Positions 23,479 through 35,150 of a DNA stretch of 64,000 bases are shown here, piece after piece. The notes under the pieces are model-generated. The model was not told where the DNA came from. It saw only the letters and a list, made by a program, of their open reading frames with translations, and searched no databases. Numbering within the stretch: the first letter of the stretch is position 1; the number at the start of each line of letters is the position of its first letter. Origin of the DNA: Apoda limacodes (taxonomy: Eukaryota > Arthropoda > Insecta > Lepidoptera > Limacodidae); contig OX291551.1 in NCBI GenBank assembly GCA_946406115.1, positions 14,632,001 to 14,696,000 of the forward strand, in the 5' to 3' direction. The position numbers and the translations under genes are program-made.

Positions 23479-24255
23479 GCGGTCCCGACGAACGTTGTTC
23501 CGCTGCCGTCCCTCTGTAACCCGGCGAACTTTAGTTTTTACCTAAAGTGCCCGAGTCCGGCTCGCACTTTAAGTTGGATCAAATAACAGATAGCTGACCC
23601 GGAGAACGTTGTTTCTTTTTTTTAAAACAACTGGCGCGCCACCTATTTTGAAAGGGTTGTACTAATTCAAAAACCCCAGCGTATGCTTGGCCAATTTTTA
23701 TTTCTCAAAAACCTTCTCGGGCGGTGTGCCAAAACCATTTACCAAAATTTCATTACAATAGGTTAACCAGTAGTGCGCGGGTCCAACTCCCACTTGACCC
23801 TTTTTATGTCATTGCCCTAACAATAATAAACACAACATAATTATCCAATTCGGTGCAGTCGTATATATATATATATATATATTTAACATAGCACCATCTA
23901 TCTATCAATGCAGTTAACAGATATCGCGATCTGTTAGAATCGTTTGGAGTAAACAGTTAATTGTGATACGTGGTGGTTATACTATTAAATTGAAGCTTAT
24001 ATGAAACGTTTAAACGTTTGTTTTTTTTAACAAAGCGCCATCTATTGAAGAATCGTTTGGAGCTGACAGATAATAGACAAATAATTTGCAATAAAATAAT
24101 ATTGCGACTAGATAAATTGAGATGTAAGCTATCCTATCTTTTAAGTTGGATCAAATAACAGATAGTTACGAAGTTTGATTAAAATCGGTTCAGTAGTTTA
24201 GGAGTCTATCGCGGACAAACAACGTGACACGTATTTTTTATATATATAGATTGCT
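23479..24255 (+). repeat. Dispersed retroelement relic(s), 'gcggtcccgacgaacgttg' type
   Basis: It begins 'actagcggtcccgacgaacg' and ends 'taggagtctatcgcggac', 'aaacaacgtgacacg', then a short TA run. Internal phrases such as 'ggagaacgttgtttc' and 'aagttggatcaaataacaga' occur twice (near 23572/23600 and 24146), suggesting an internal duplication or two overlapping insertions. There is a (TA)n tract at 23861-23883. No ORF survives. Confidence 0.55.
23861..23883. repeat. (TA)n microsatellite
   Basis: About 11 TA units lie inside the dispersed repeat at 23479-24255. Confidence 0.9.
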
Positions 24256-25491
24256 GAATTCAAAACTTAGGGCTGTTAATAACAAATTTTCAAAACAGAT
24301 AATAATATTCGAGAAATTTAATATTTAATTCTTATTGACTATATTTCGCATTGTATGAAATTTTTTTCTGGCTTTATGCCCCCTTAAAATTGAGTGAAAA
24401 ACAAAAAAGTTTAAAATTAACACTAGGACGTAACCAACCCTATTAACGCTGTAGCGCTAAAGCATAGGTACCTAGGAAGTAAGTCTTATGTGGCGGCGCC
24501 GGCGGCGTCAGGGTGCCCACGGGAATGCCGATATAGATCAATTTAGAATTTACTACGCAAAAAATGAATTTGAAATGATGACGTAGATTAGCTATGATAC
24601 CTGCTCGTATATGTAAATGATACCTGATACGAATGGTTTCAAGATTACATGGGATTTGTATTTATACCGATATGGCTCAAATAAAACAAGTTCAATGACA
24701 TTTCTAATTTGGCTGAAGTCTAAGATTAGACAAGTTCGCTGATTTTTGATTTAAGTAATTATTTTTTTATAATTACTTACATTAGGTAATTAGCATGCAC
24801 TTTTATCACTTAATTAAATTTTGAAGAAATAAACAGTTTTTAAATTAATTTAATCTGTTTTCATTGGAAAATTGGGAATTTGATTTCCTGTTTTAATACC
24901 TATTTAAACAATTTTCTTAGATTGAAGGCAAATTTAACTATTATTTTAATTATCTTCATATATAATGGAGGTAAACTATAAAAAAAACCGCTGCAATATT
25001 TATATCTACCATTATTAATATCAAATTCGTATTCGCACGGTACTAGAAGTAATATTACTCCAAAAACTTATTTAGCTAGTAATAAAAACTTAATAAAAAA
25101 ATACACAAATTCAGGTCAATTACTAGTACATAAATTTTAAAAACACACAGTTATTCATAAAATCAATGTCCATAAATACGTACATAAACGCACATAAAAG
25201 TTAAATTTCCATACAGACTCCCTGAAGGTAGGCGACATCGAACAAAAAACACATCATACTGCCATGTAAGTCTACATCCAAATCTTTTACTTAAGAGGCT
25301 GATAGGTATACCTAGGCCAGAATACGAGAAATGTTACAAGAGTAAGAAATTTCTGTACAACTAACGATGTGTATAAAAAGGTACTAACAACCATTCTGCA
25401 AGGTCATATATTTGAAAACTATAAGTTGTATTTCTATATACTTCGTAACTATGTAATTTACCTATACGAAATATCGCGAGTGATACCCCTG
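24256..25491. other. AT-rich non-coding stretch
   Basis: Nothing coding is seen. A short GC-rich patch at 24490-24530 ('gtggcggcgccggcggcgtc') stands out, but no reading frame extends through it. Confidence 0.35.
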
Positions 25492-25560
25492 TCAGGCGGA
25501 CCGTGTGCTTGTTTGCCACCTTAGTGTAGTAGGTAGTACTGTAGGTATAAAAAAAAAAAA
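25492..25560 (+). mobile_element. LINE 3' end fragment, copy 1
   Basis: 'tcaggcggaccgtgtgcttg', 'tttgccaccttag', then 'gtataaaaaaaaaa' matches a LINE 3' terminus found repeatedly in Lepidoptera and four more times in this window. The A-rich tail gives the plus orientation. Confidence 0.6.
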
Positions 25561-27294
25561 TTGACGCCTTAAAAACTTTTTATTTTTGTATGAAATAGGT
25601 ATATAACGATTTTTTAACAACATATTCTAGTAATTTTACTGACTTACATAAAAATCTAACGCAATAGGTACACGCTTTAAAATATAATAAATGAACATCA
25701 CTCAATGCAATAGACAAAATCAAGTTTTGTAATTTCTTTTTTAATAATCCTTTAGATGCTACAATGCTACAGTTTTACTACAAAATTCGCAGAAAAATCA
25801 GGTATTTACGAGATAGCCTATTTGTTAGCCTTGTTTATAAATAAAGATATTTTGATTCTACATCTCCTTAGATTAAATTGAGCTATTGAGTTACGTACAA
25901 TACTAACTGTGTTAAATCTTGATTTTATCTTAGCTTCGGAAATACGCTGATTGCGGACGTCATAAACACAAATTCTGGACAGTTATGCGTTCTTAGTGTT
26001 AGTCTTAAAACTTAGTAAATCTATACAAAGGTTGACAATGGTTTATAAATGGCAACATTTCGCTTTTTAATTTCCCCATTGAGTCAGGAAGAGAGCCACA
26101 CACGCCGCGTAGAAGGGGGTAACTGTAAACCTTGGAACGCGACCGTATCGCGCAGGGATCGGACGAGGCACAATAGACTCCGAGTATGTTATCCATTCAA
26201 AGTTGCGTTCTTATACATATTACCCGCCGGCTATCTAACTGTATGTGAATTTTTGACGTCGAGAACTATGCTAGATTATTTAACACCATTAGTAACTTTA
26301 CAATGGCAGTTGTTCGTACTTATGTTTAATACGTACATTTAAAATACTGCCATATATGACAAAACAACTTACTCCAAAAGTTATAAGTACATTTGTAACT
26401 TCTTATGCTTCTAATATTGACGTTGACCAGAAGTTCCAAGTTAAATGGCAGCAGTTTTTTAAAGGTAGGTAAAGACAGATTTCTTATACGTTATTTAATT
26501 TCTTTTATTATTACATTTTTTTAACTCTCTATCTAACAGGGGTTAACGATTCACGTATTATCTGGAAGTAGGGAAAAAGTAACAAATAATTACGTAAACT
26601 AAATGACAGATTAAAAGTTGATGGTTGCCTCCGGCTAATATTTTTTGTATACCCATGTTCTCTCGGACACTAAAGTTACAACACATAGATTTTCCAACAC
26701 ACTTGCCTATAAACTGGATCTTTCTGCACCGATTTTAGGCGCTTAATTTTGCTTATAAAACAAGCAATCCACATATAACTGCACTAGTGCGTAATGGCAC
26801 ATTTTTTACATCTAAGCAAAATGGTGGCATTGTTAGTTGCGTAAGCGATGCGCGTAAAAAAAAAATTGGCTGGTCCATTTTTCACAAAGTTTACTGTAAA
26901 CTTACTGTGTGTGTAGTGATGTTCTTTTTATTTTATGTGCGCTAGTGTTTTGAAAATGTTGTATGGCACTCGTGAGCTATGGTCCGGACACTAGGCTCCA
27001 CCAAATCCTGCCTCGTGTGTAATGACCAACTTAGGTCACTTGTATCATAATGTACTATATCAACTCACTTGGTCATAAACAGGCTCTTATTGCAATGCTT
27101 TTAAGCTCATAATGCAGGTTATAAAACACGCGTGCTTTTTACTTTACCATAACTGCACTAGTGCGTTATATCATTAGAAAAAAAAATAGTAGGGTTGGTG
27201 GCTGTGCGTTAACTTTAATACCAGCGTATAATGTAATTCCACTACGACTCAATAATAACATAATATATTAAAAAAGATCAATAAATTGTTTAAA
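25561..27294. other. Non-coding stretch with a GC-richer patch
   Basis: The segment at about 26050-26240 is GC-richer, and ORFs overlap on both strands (97 codons plus at 26049, 63 codons minus at 26196). I recognise no domain in either and suspect a dispersed repeat. The rest is AT-rich and empty. Confidence 0.35.
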
Positions 27295-27397
27295 GTGCTA
27301 CAAAGTTTTCTGACCATCTGACCTTGGATTCACACCATTTCAATATGGCGACTGTAGTTTAAATTTTTGACCACCGATTCAGAAAAAAGTGTAGTAT
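27295..27397. mobile_element. Short inverted-repeat element (MITE-like), copy 2
   Basis: 'gtgctacaaagttttctgac' opens and 'tcagaaaaaagtgtagta' closes the copy. The core is in the opposite orientation to copy 1 ('caccatttcaatatggcgac', then 'tgtagttt'). The terminal repeats are more decayed than in copies 1 and 3. Confidence 0.6.
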
Positions 27398-28002
27398 AGT
27401 TGGAATTATTATGAATATAATTTCGTTAAAGCTTATCTATTTTGTGATTGAGCATTTACGTAAACTTGGTAACCTATTTGTTATAGCTAACGAATTTTAA
27501 TTCACTTTCAAACATGTGTAGGATTTTAAATAGAATGTTAAAATTTTAAATCATTTTGATATAATTGAAAATAACACAAAATCTGTTATCAGTACGTGAA
27601 ATCAGTGTTAAGATTGTATTATGAGGTCAGACATACCCGTTTTGTTAAAATCCGGAGACACCAGACAGCAATTTCTATGATAATTTAGTTTAGATATCCC
27701 CAGTAGATAAGAAGATTTTTTTCCGATTTCAAGAACTGTAGTTATTTTAAATTCATTATGCAAAAGTAGCAAACGCGAGAAGTGATTTAAAATAAATCGA
27801 TTTTGAAATTTATATCGCTGAATCTTAAAATTACATGTTTCTCAATTAAAAAGTACAAATCTTATGTTTTTTTGTGTAATATGTAGTTTTTAATTATAAT
27901 GAAATTTGGTCAATATACTTTTTAACCAACTAAAAAGGAGAAGGTTCTCAATTCGGATTTTTGTATTCTTTTATGTATATTCGGGCATAACTTCGTCATA
28001 TA

Positions 28003-28256
28003 TAAATAAATAAATAAATATTTTTGGACATTACACACAGAGCCGTCTAGCCCCAAAGTAAGCAAAGCTTGTGTTATGGGTACCAGACAACGAATATAAT
28101 TACATATATATTACTTTTTTTTTGTAAATATATACATATTATACATAAGTACACCCAGATTCAAGACAAACACAAATGTTTGTTCAGTGCGGGAATCGAA
28201 CCCACACTCTCTGCACGGCAGTCCATCACACTACCAACTAGGCTGCGAGGGAGTCA
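28003..28256 (-). mobile_element. tRNA-headed SINE, family 1, copy 1
   Basis: Read on the minus strand, the head at 28256-28180 has an A-box-like 'tagttggtagtg' and a B-box 'ggttcgattcc', as in RNA polymerase III promoters. The body follows, ending in a (TTTA)n tail at 28020-28003. The body and tail recur at 40401-40680. An 83-codon plus ORF across it is an artefact. It needs LINE-encoded enzymes to move. Confidence 0.75.
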
Positions 28257-28499
28257 CGGATTTTTAAAATTATATTTTTATTTAAAAGGTGGCGGTACTT
28301 CCGAGATAGTCCCATATTAATGTAGTGAATTTAAAACTTAAATTTTTGGTCAAAAAATATAATTAGTGTCAATTTGTATCTGGTGAAACGCCTTTTATGT
28401 TGATGATTGTATAAAATTTTGTAACGAGTATTGTATTTAGTGTACGAGAAAAAAAAGCATTTCGTCACTCAAAGTAAAAAACAAATTTAGCAAAAATAA

Positions 28500-28690
28500 A
28501 AAAAACAACCGGCTTCAAAAAGATCCACTTAAAAGGTAAAAATAATTATTTATTTTCAAAAATCTGATCTGAATTACAATTTGATATTGGTGGAATTTTT
28601 AACACTTCGCTTTTATGACAACAACTTCGAACTGTAATTCAGATCAGAGTTTTGGAAATAATTAATTATTTTTACCTTTTCAGTTTTTTT
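28500..28690. mobile_element. Foldback element with about 50-bp arms
   Basis: The left arm (about 28530-28583, 'aaaggtaaaaataattattt' to 'tctgatctgaattacaattt') is inverted as the right arm at about 28626-28681, with a spacer of about 45 bp. Outside the left arm is 'aaacaaccggcttcaaaaag', a phrase that recurs inverted at about 51320-51340, so this is a dispersed family. Confidence 0.65.
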
Positions 28691-28851
28691 TCGTTAAAAA
28701 GTTTTAATTATAAATTTTACTGAGTTTATATATAGAATGTTAAATTAATAACAGAATATTTTATCTTTAATTACTTTATAAGTTTTATCAGCCTAGATTT
28801 AATCTATTTAGACAGGATATTCTTTTTACGACTGTTTTTAATGGATGTATT

Positions 28852-29070
28852 AATATTATATTATAAATGGGAAAATAACTATGTCTGTCTGTCTGTTACC
28901 TCTTCACGTTAAAGCTGCTGTACCGATTAAAATAAAATTTAGCATGGAGATAGTTTGAGTCCAGGGGAAGAATATAGGCTACTTGGAAACGTCAAGTGTT
29001 TGTCGGTTTTTGTTCTATAGTGAAGGAATTGCCATTGAAATGCTACACCGATAACCGAATTAAGTGCTAG
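28852..29070 (-). repeat. Dispersed retroelement relic
   Basis: It opens 'tattataaatgggaaaataa' with 'ctgtctgtctgttacctc', then 'aaatttagcatggagatagt' and 'cgataaccgaattaagtgct'. The motifs match, in order, the minus-oriented relics at 34868 and 58175. No ORF survives. Confidence 0.55.
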
Positions 29071-29299
29071 TTTGTTATACTTAGTTGGTAGTTAACAACT
29101 GTCTCCATAGCACATGTGTATTAACTATGTTTTTCAATGTTATCCTAGTTTCTCTTTGATACTAAAAACACGCAAACTGCCCCTTTAATATATGAAACAC
29201 ACTTTAAAGATTATTCGCAATGAGATGAATGGTAAAGTACAAACAAACAAACAAACAGAGATATAAATAAAATAGTTCTAGAAATGTATTAGAATACTA

Positions 29300-29400
29300 C
29301 TATCATCCCGCGTTTTTGCCCACGCCGTATTTGGTTATCGCTATGGTATTTATTTTTGGAATTTACATTCCATGGTGTTTACAGCCAATGTCCACCCTGG
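29300..29400 (+). repeat. Fragment of the same dispersed repeat family
   Basis: 'cccgcgtttttgcccacgcc' and 'gtatttggttatcgctatgg' resemble the 5' segment of the 'actag...' relics (compare 3349 and 49783). It is short and degraded. Confidence 0.35.
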
Positions 29401-29854
29401 AGGACCATTTTAAATATTGGTGAAAGATTTTTTTAAATATCATACGAGTGGTATCAGTGATTACTTTATACATTTAAACTCATATTTTTTTTATTTGGAG
29501 ACGTTCTTTTTAAGAGTTTCCGGACCTAGTTTGGTACCGTAATTGCAACGAAACAGGTACCGGATACTTTTGAAAACATTAAAAAGTTTGTAAAATACGT
29601 AAAACAATATCATTATATTGGGGTTTTTAGAACACGGCTTGTTGCGATCTTCTAATTGAAAAAGCTTAAATAATAATCACTTTTCTCCCTATTAGGAAGC
29701 TTTACCTTTGCGAGTGAGAGATTTTAGATTTAATAGAATCGTGGATAAAATGACTTATGCAACAAGGCTTTCAAAAGTGATTACCTTCCTTGGTCTTGAC
29801 GGACAGGATCCTTTCATTGTTTTACTTATAATACTTATATGCCTACTTAATTTT

Positions 29855-29986
29855 GTACAAACATACACGCAGACTCAATACAAACACACATGTTTATCAC
29901 ATAAATGTTTGTCATGTGCAAAGATCAAACTCACGCCTCCGGCTTAGCTTAAGGCAGGGGCACTACCACCTGAGCCAAAAGGCTAA
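29855..29986 (-). mobile_element. tRNA-headed SINE, family 1, diverged copy
   Basis: 'aaacacacatgtttatcaca' and 'taaatgtttgtc' match the body of the other copies. On the minus strand the head reads 'ggctcaggtggtagtg' (A box) and 'gagtttgatctttg' (decayed B box). It is truncated at its tail end. Confidence 0.6.
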
Positions 29987-31307
29987 AAAAGTTTTCTAAA
30001 TTTAACTGTATTTTTTTCTTTGTTATCTATGAACAAATTTTGTTAAATATACATAAAATAATTTGAGAAACCGGATCCCAGGTACAAACACTCGTAAGTT
30101 CCCTAAAGCATGTTCTCATTTAAAATCTTGACACTTTTAGATTTAGACCCTCAATCTTTTTTTTCTCACTGGTTTTGCCGCAGGCGTCCGTTGTCTTATG
30201 AACTTAAACAAAATTGGTTACGTGAAATATGTTTTATTTGCGGTAAAGCTTTATTTACAATGAAAGATCCAAATTAATTTTATGTGTTGGTATAAATTTA
30301 AATTTATTACATTTATACTTAAATGTTTCACGAAAGTTATTTGCTTTTAGCACATCAAAGTGCAAAATAACTTTTGTGTCCATTTTTTTATAGGGAAAGC
30401 CTGTGTAGGAGCTCTATTTTAGACAGTATCATGGTGATGTCATTTTTGAAATGATTGCTAATTGGTAATTTTTTTCCATGTTATATTTTTAGCTTAAAGG
30501 ATGTGTTACTTCTTTATCATGTGAACAATGAACCGAGGAATAAAAAACAATTATTTTTGCGACATATTTATTGGAATTTTTTGAATTTTTAGGCATATCA
30601 GTTTATGATTGTATTTGAATGATTTTCATAGGTAATTGAAATAATAAAAAAGGTGTATTCAAAATATAGATGGGAATTCTTTGTTTTAGTAAGAAAATTA
30701 AAAATATTAAAATATTGCAGTATAGTCACCCTACTACAAAGGTAATCGAGACAATATATATGGGTTCTACTTTGACGCTTTGTTTAAAAAATTCACAGTC
30801 GAATGAATTTAACATACTTGTAGTAAGGTTTCTGTGGTCGCGCTTTCAACGGAGAATTTGAGAATACATTTTGTTCTGAAATTTGACTACATTTTGATTT
30901 TATCAATTTGTAAATGAGCCAAGAGTTAATAGAAAACAGTTTTGTATATGTTTTTATACTTCCAATTATGTTTACAATTTATATAGCTTCTATAATACTA
31001 TGTTTATAGTAATATGTATGTGGTAAAATGTTTTGTGGACGGATGAGAAACTGACGTATATTTTTCTTTGTACATACTTTACCAAATCAAATCTTCTTTA
31101 TTTGCTTATAATTACGGTGGTACATTAAAGAAGGTGTTAAATAATATTTATATAAGTTATTTCATAATCTGCTTAACAAAGCATGGAAATTTTTGAATGA
31201 ATAAAGTTTTTCCAGTTTTGTATGTCTTCTTTTTCTATTGCATATAAATAAGCAGTAATAAAAGATTCTCGGTTTCACTATTTATTATTGACTACGTATT
31301 TAAGAAA
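29987..31307. other. AT-rich non-coding stretch
   Basis: No gene is supported. A 63-codon ORF at 30670-30861 has no recognisable features. Near 31080-31130, 'aaatcaaatcttctttattt' resembles the start of a minus-strand retroelement tail (compare 45724). Confidence 0.35.
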
Positions 31308-31442
31308 AAGGCGAGGGAAACGAGAATATGGGATGAAGACATAAAGATAGTTGGAGGAAAAACATGGCAAAGAACAGCTTGAGACAGGCAAAAATGGTAA
31401 ACGCTGGAAGATGTCTACATGCCAAGAGAACACGCTGATTAA
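31308..31442 (+). pseudogene. Decayed LINE reverse-transcriptase C-terminal tail
   Basis: Read from 31308, the frame gives KARETRIWDEDIKIVGGKTW, then QRTA, stop, DRQKW, stop, TLEDVYMPREHAD, stop. This is the familiar C-terminal end of RTE/Jockey-type reverse transcriptases (..RWxDDIkk.aGxxWxrxAxDRxxWkxLeEay..). Two stop codons interrupt it at Arg/Lys-type positions, and nothing upstream could be read as the rest of the polyprotein, so this is a dead 5'-truncated insertion. The family match is from memory. Confidence 0.65.
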
Positions 31443-32224
31443 AAAAAACTATTCATCGATGTTTATATATAGTTATAATTTGTATTTATGTAATCATATA
31501 GTTATAATAAAGGCTCATACTTATATTACTATATATATCCTTGTATAGCACATAAAGAAGATGTTAGAGGTTTCTGAAATTGTGTCTACAATTCAATAAT
31601 AATAGGTACAACTTAATTTTAACTTACTCCATTTCAAATAAACACTTGTAGTTTTTACACAACTTGAAATAAATAAATAACTAGCCACAACTGGAAAGCG
31701 GAAACTGCATTCAGTAACAAATTCTTCAATGCGATTGTCAAGTTACTTCTAAGTTAGTACTAAGTTAGCCTAGAAAACTCGGCGTAGGCGAATATGCTCC
31801 GTTTCAAAGTAAAAGCAGAGTAACAGGTTGGCATGAAACATATTATACAGATGCATTCTAATAATAATGATTATTGAAGACTAGCTTCTTCACACAACTC
31901 TGCTAGCGGTGCTTAAGAAATATCCATTACTTTGGGACTTTTATATAGAATATTATCTATGATGAAGACTATGGTTGACTGTAAAGTATCTAGATAGCGG
32001 TGACTTCGTTAAAGTTGGCATGAACGCCCAATTCGTGACAAGAGTCCACTGTTTGTGTAGATGGTGTTGCCACTGATGAAACCATATCCCCTTTTGTTAT
32101 TCTTTGCTATTTTTAAAAGAGGAGTAGATAAGATTGTTGAAATTTGAATGTAAAGACAGCTTAGAGGACAAAAAGTGCGTTACTAGATCCACCGAAGCAT
32201 GACATAGATAGATAGAACTTACGG

Positions 32225-33110
32225 TTACTACGGTTACTGGCGCGGCGGGCGGAATGGTGTTCGATCTTCCTTTGTTACAGTAGCTGGTTCCACTTTGGTT
32301 TGCCTGTGACTACAGTGATTTTTGTGGGACTGTCCGTTCATCTTCCAAGGGTGGAGGTTCAAACAAACCCTTGGTTCGGGAATTCGTTCCACCTGCAGGC
32401 ACCCAGCGGTAACTCGTTTCATCGTTTCTCACTCAACAGTGCACCAGGACCCTGCGTCTGCGCAGTGGCAGCAACAGGCACAGCTTGTCCTTTGCTGTCT
32501 ACGCAGCAACCAAAACTAATTGAACAAGCAAAGCCGCTGTCAACAATAAGTCTATTTCACAGTTTTTTTTTCTTTTTACTGCTTCACCGGACTTTTTGGG
32601 GCGCAAGTCTGAAGGAGCCTTAGCCCATATAGCGCCCAACGCTCAAGGGCTCCCCGCGGGGGGAGTCTCGGCTTAGGTAATCACTCTCGGGGGCGATCCT
32701 TCGACCGGCGTGAGCCTCGAACCCGAAGGTGAGTCATCGCCAGGAGGGGAGTTCCCCGTTACGCGGGTGCGGTTGCGATTGAGTGGGGGCGAGAAGCGCC
32801 CCGGCACTCTTTGATACCTCGTGTATCCTTGCGGACGCCGCGAACCCAGGGACTTCGGCGTCGTGTTAGGTCCCCCCTATTAGGGGAAGTCGTTGAGACT
32901 AATCTCGCTATCGGGACAGCGACAAGAGTCATCTGGGGCCGTTAGTACATGCCGAGTCGCCTATCTATAGTTTTACGACCATGCCGAGGTCGGTCGGGGG
33001 GATGGGCACGTAAGGCCATGCAGTAAGGCCACTGTTCGTTACTCTCTAGTGTCGGCCTCCCTTCCACCTATAACGACCCTGTTACGGATAATATAGAATA
33101 CGCACACATT
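32225..33110. mobile_element. GC-rich non-LTR-retrotransposon-like block
   Basis: Almost 900 bp of clearly GC-rich sequence is embedded in AT-rich DNA. It contains 'gctccccgcggggggagtct', 'tcgaccggcgtgagcctcga', 'gtcatctggggccgttagta' and 'tgccgagtcgcc'. The style is that of untranslated regions of R1/Jockey-type elements. ORFs at 32300-32623 and 32322-32519 (plus) and 32234-32422 (minus) overlap and show no known domain. 'ttacgg' is seen just before the block (about 32220) and near its end (about 33083), which could be a short target duplication or chance. It may instead be some other GC-rich repeat or a transferred fragment. Confidence 0.4.
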
Positions 33111-33247
33111 TGCACGTATAAAAACGTCATTTTTTTGTTTGTTAGTAGTCACGAATAACGCGATTTTAGTATAAAATGTCTAAGGTGGTGTAACATTTAC
33201 ACTTTAACGAACATGACAAAAAACTAACATTATCTTTCGGCCTAAAA

Positions 33248-33680
33248 AAATTGGCCAAGTGCGAGTCAGACTCGCGCACGAAGGGTTCCGTACCATTATT
33301 TATAAAAACGGCAAAAAAATCACGTTTGTTGTATGGGAGCTCCTCTTATATATTTGTTTTATTTTAATTTAATCATTTATTTTTAAAGTGACTATATAAC
33401 TAAATATTCTGTGAATATTTTAAGCGTCTACCTGATGCCGTTATCAATATCGAGCAAAAAAATCACGTTTGTTGTATGGGAGCCCCCTTAAATATATATT
33501 TTATTTTGTTTTTTAGTATTTGTTGTGATAGCGGCAAAATAAATACATCTTCTTTAAAAAATTTAACTGTCTTACTACCGCGGTTCATGAGATACAGCCT
33601 GGTGGCAGACGGACGGACGGACGGATAGCGAAGTCTTAGTAATAGGATTCCGCTAATTACCGTTTGGGTACGGAACCCTA
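33248..33680. mobile_element. Dispersed element with inverted ends
   Basis: It starts 'aattggccaagtgcgagtca', soon followed by 'agggttccgtacc', and ends 'gggtacggaacccta', so the two ends are inverted relative to each other. 'aaaaaaatcacgtttgttgt', then 'atgggag', occurs twice, about 143 bp apart. A '(gacg)n' run lies near 33607-33622. The start phrase recurs at 34018. This is a very common lepidopteran repeat type; its class is unclear. Confidence 0.65.
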
Positions 33681-33958
33681 ACAATATATCCACACCCATA
33701 TATGCACGTATACTTCACACTACACACACTCAAAATAAATGTTCAAAAATGTGTTCTCTATTGATCCAAATAAGTTTATATTTTATGGTCTCTCAATTGT
33801 TTAATGGCTCTTTTATTAATGTGAATGTTATACTTTAAGTGATAATAAATTATAGCTTGACGTTAATTATGCGTGTTCGTACTTTACTGACCTTTGACCA
33901 CAAATGGAACTGCTAATGGTTTCCTTAAAATTTAAATCAGAATCCAATTATAGATATA

Positions 33959-33988
33959 TCCAATCCAAATCCAAATCCAAATCCAATT
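33959..33988 (+). repeat. (ATCCAA)n short tandem repeat
   Basis: About five hexamer units of ATCCAA/AATCCA type, flanked on both sides by 'ccaattatagat'. Probably slippage. Confidence 0.8.
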
Positions 33989-34017
33989 ATAGATTTATTA
34001 ATTATATCCAATAAAAA

Positions 34018-34350
34018 AAAAACCGGCCGAGTGCGAGTCGGACTCGCGTACCGAGGTTTCCGTACTATGTTGTACCACTACAGAATGCACAAGCCTGACT
34101 TAAAATTGACCGTTTTTTTTTATTTGTTGCTATTAAGCTTACTCTATAATTGTTTGAGGTTATGGAAGAAGCTTTATTATATTACCGTCTTTACGATAAA
34201 ACAACAATAAAGGTTTCTTGTATGGAGACACTGTTAAATATCTATTTTTTGTTTTTTTTTATTTCTTAGGAAATCTGCTATAATAACACATGTTCAGTGA
34301 AAATTTCAGGTTTTTACCTACTTCGGTCTAAAAGATAGAGCCCATTAAAG
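34018..34350 (+). repeat. Second copy of the 'gccgagtgcgagtcggactc' element, partial
   Basis: 'ccggccgagtgcgagtcgga' and 'ctcgcgtaccgaggtttccg' match the start of the 33248 element. It continues with 'cttgtatggagacactg' and 'ttcggtctaaaagatagagc'. No terminal inverse was found, so it looks truncated. Confidence 0.5.
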
Positions 34351-34867
34351 CATCATGCCTTACTTCAACTTTGTTTAAGTTTTTACTGTTTTGTATGATA
34401 TAAGATAACTTATATTATGAGGTTCATTGTTAGGGGTGAAGAAATACCTACGCCACAAAAAGTAATAAGAAAACACTTAATTAGTAAGGTGGGAAATCAA
34501 TTTACCAATAATCATATACAATTCTAAAATTCATCATAAGTTATGTGAAAAGCTTACGACGTAATCAATTCACATCCCACTTAGCAACTTAGAACGCACT
34601 TAGTTCTAACTTAACTCCACTTTAGTACTCCGCATTAGTCAGTGAAGTAAACCGTTAGTAGCTACTATTTATTGACGCAAAATTCCTCGAAGGTTCCATG
34701 GCAGATACCGCAGAATGTGAGATGGGAAGATGTCTTTGTACTGATTAACATTATAAATTACTTATTATTCATTTCAAATAATCTATTTTATTTATTGCCA
34801 TTAGAATAAAATCATCAGATACCGAATCATCGTATGCAAAATCACAAAATTTTGCATTTGGAGGTTG

Positions 34868-35150
34868 GTTATCTATATTATAAATGCGAAAATAGCTCTG
34901 TCTTTGTGTCTGTAACCTCTTTACGCGTAAACCAAATTAGATTAAATTTGGTATGGAGATAGATTGAGGACATAGAATAGATTTCATCCCGAAAAATTCA
35001 AAAGTTCCCGCGGGAATAACTAAAACCGAGCTTAAACGAACTATAGCCACCATTAGTATGATTAAGAGGTTGACGCAGAAATTACACGCAGATAACCAAA
35101 TTTAGGACGGGCAGAACCGTTGTCAAAATCTAGTTACTAATATGGTTTAA
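34868..35150 (-). repeat. Dispersed retroelement relic, minus orientation
   Basis: Read on the minus strand it starts near 'actagattttgacaacggtt' and contains the elements seen at 49783-50090 in plus: 'cgggaacttttgaatttttc', 'tccatacc' and an end 'atttataatatag'. No ORF. Confidence 0.6.

Noticed and set aside
26049..26342. A 97-codon ORF as a gene
   Set aside because: An ORF also runs on the opposite strand in the same GC-richer patch, and the product shows no recognisable domain or signal.
32300..32623. A 107-codon ORF in the GC-rich block as a protein gene
   Set aside because: ORFs overlap it in a second plus frame and on the minus strand, which is expected from GC-rich sequence with few stops; no known domain is present.
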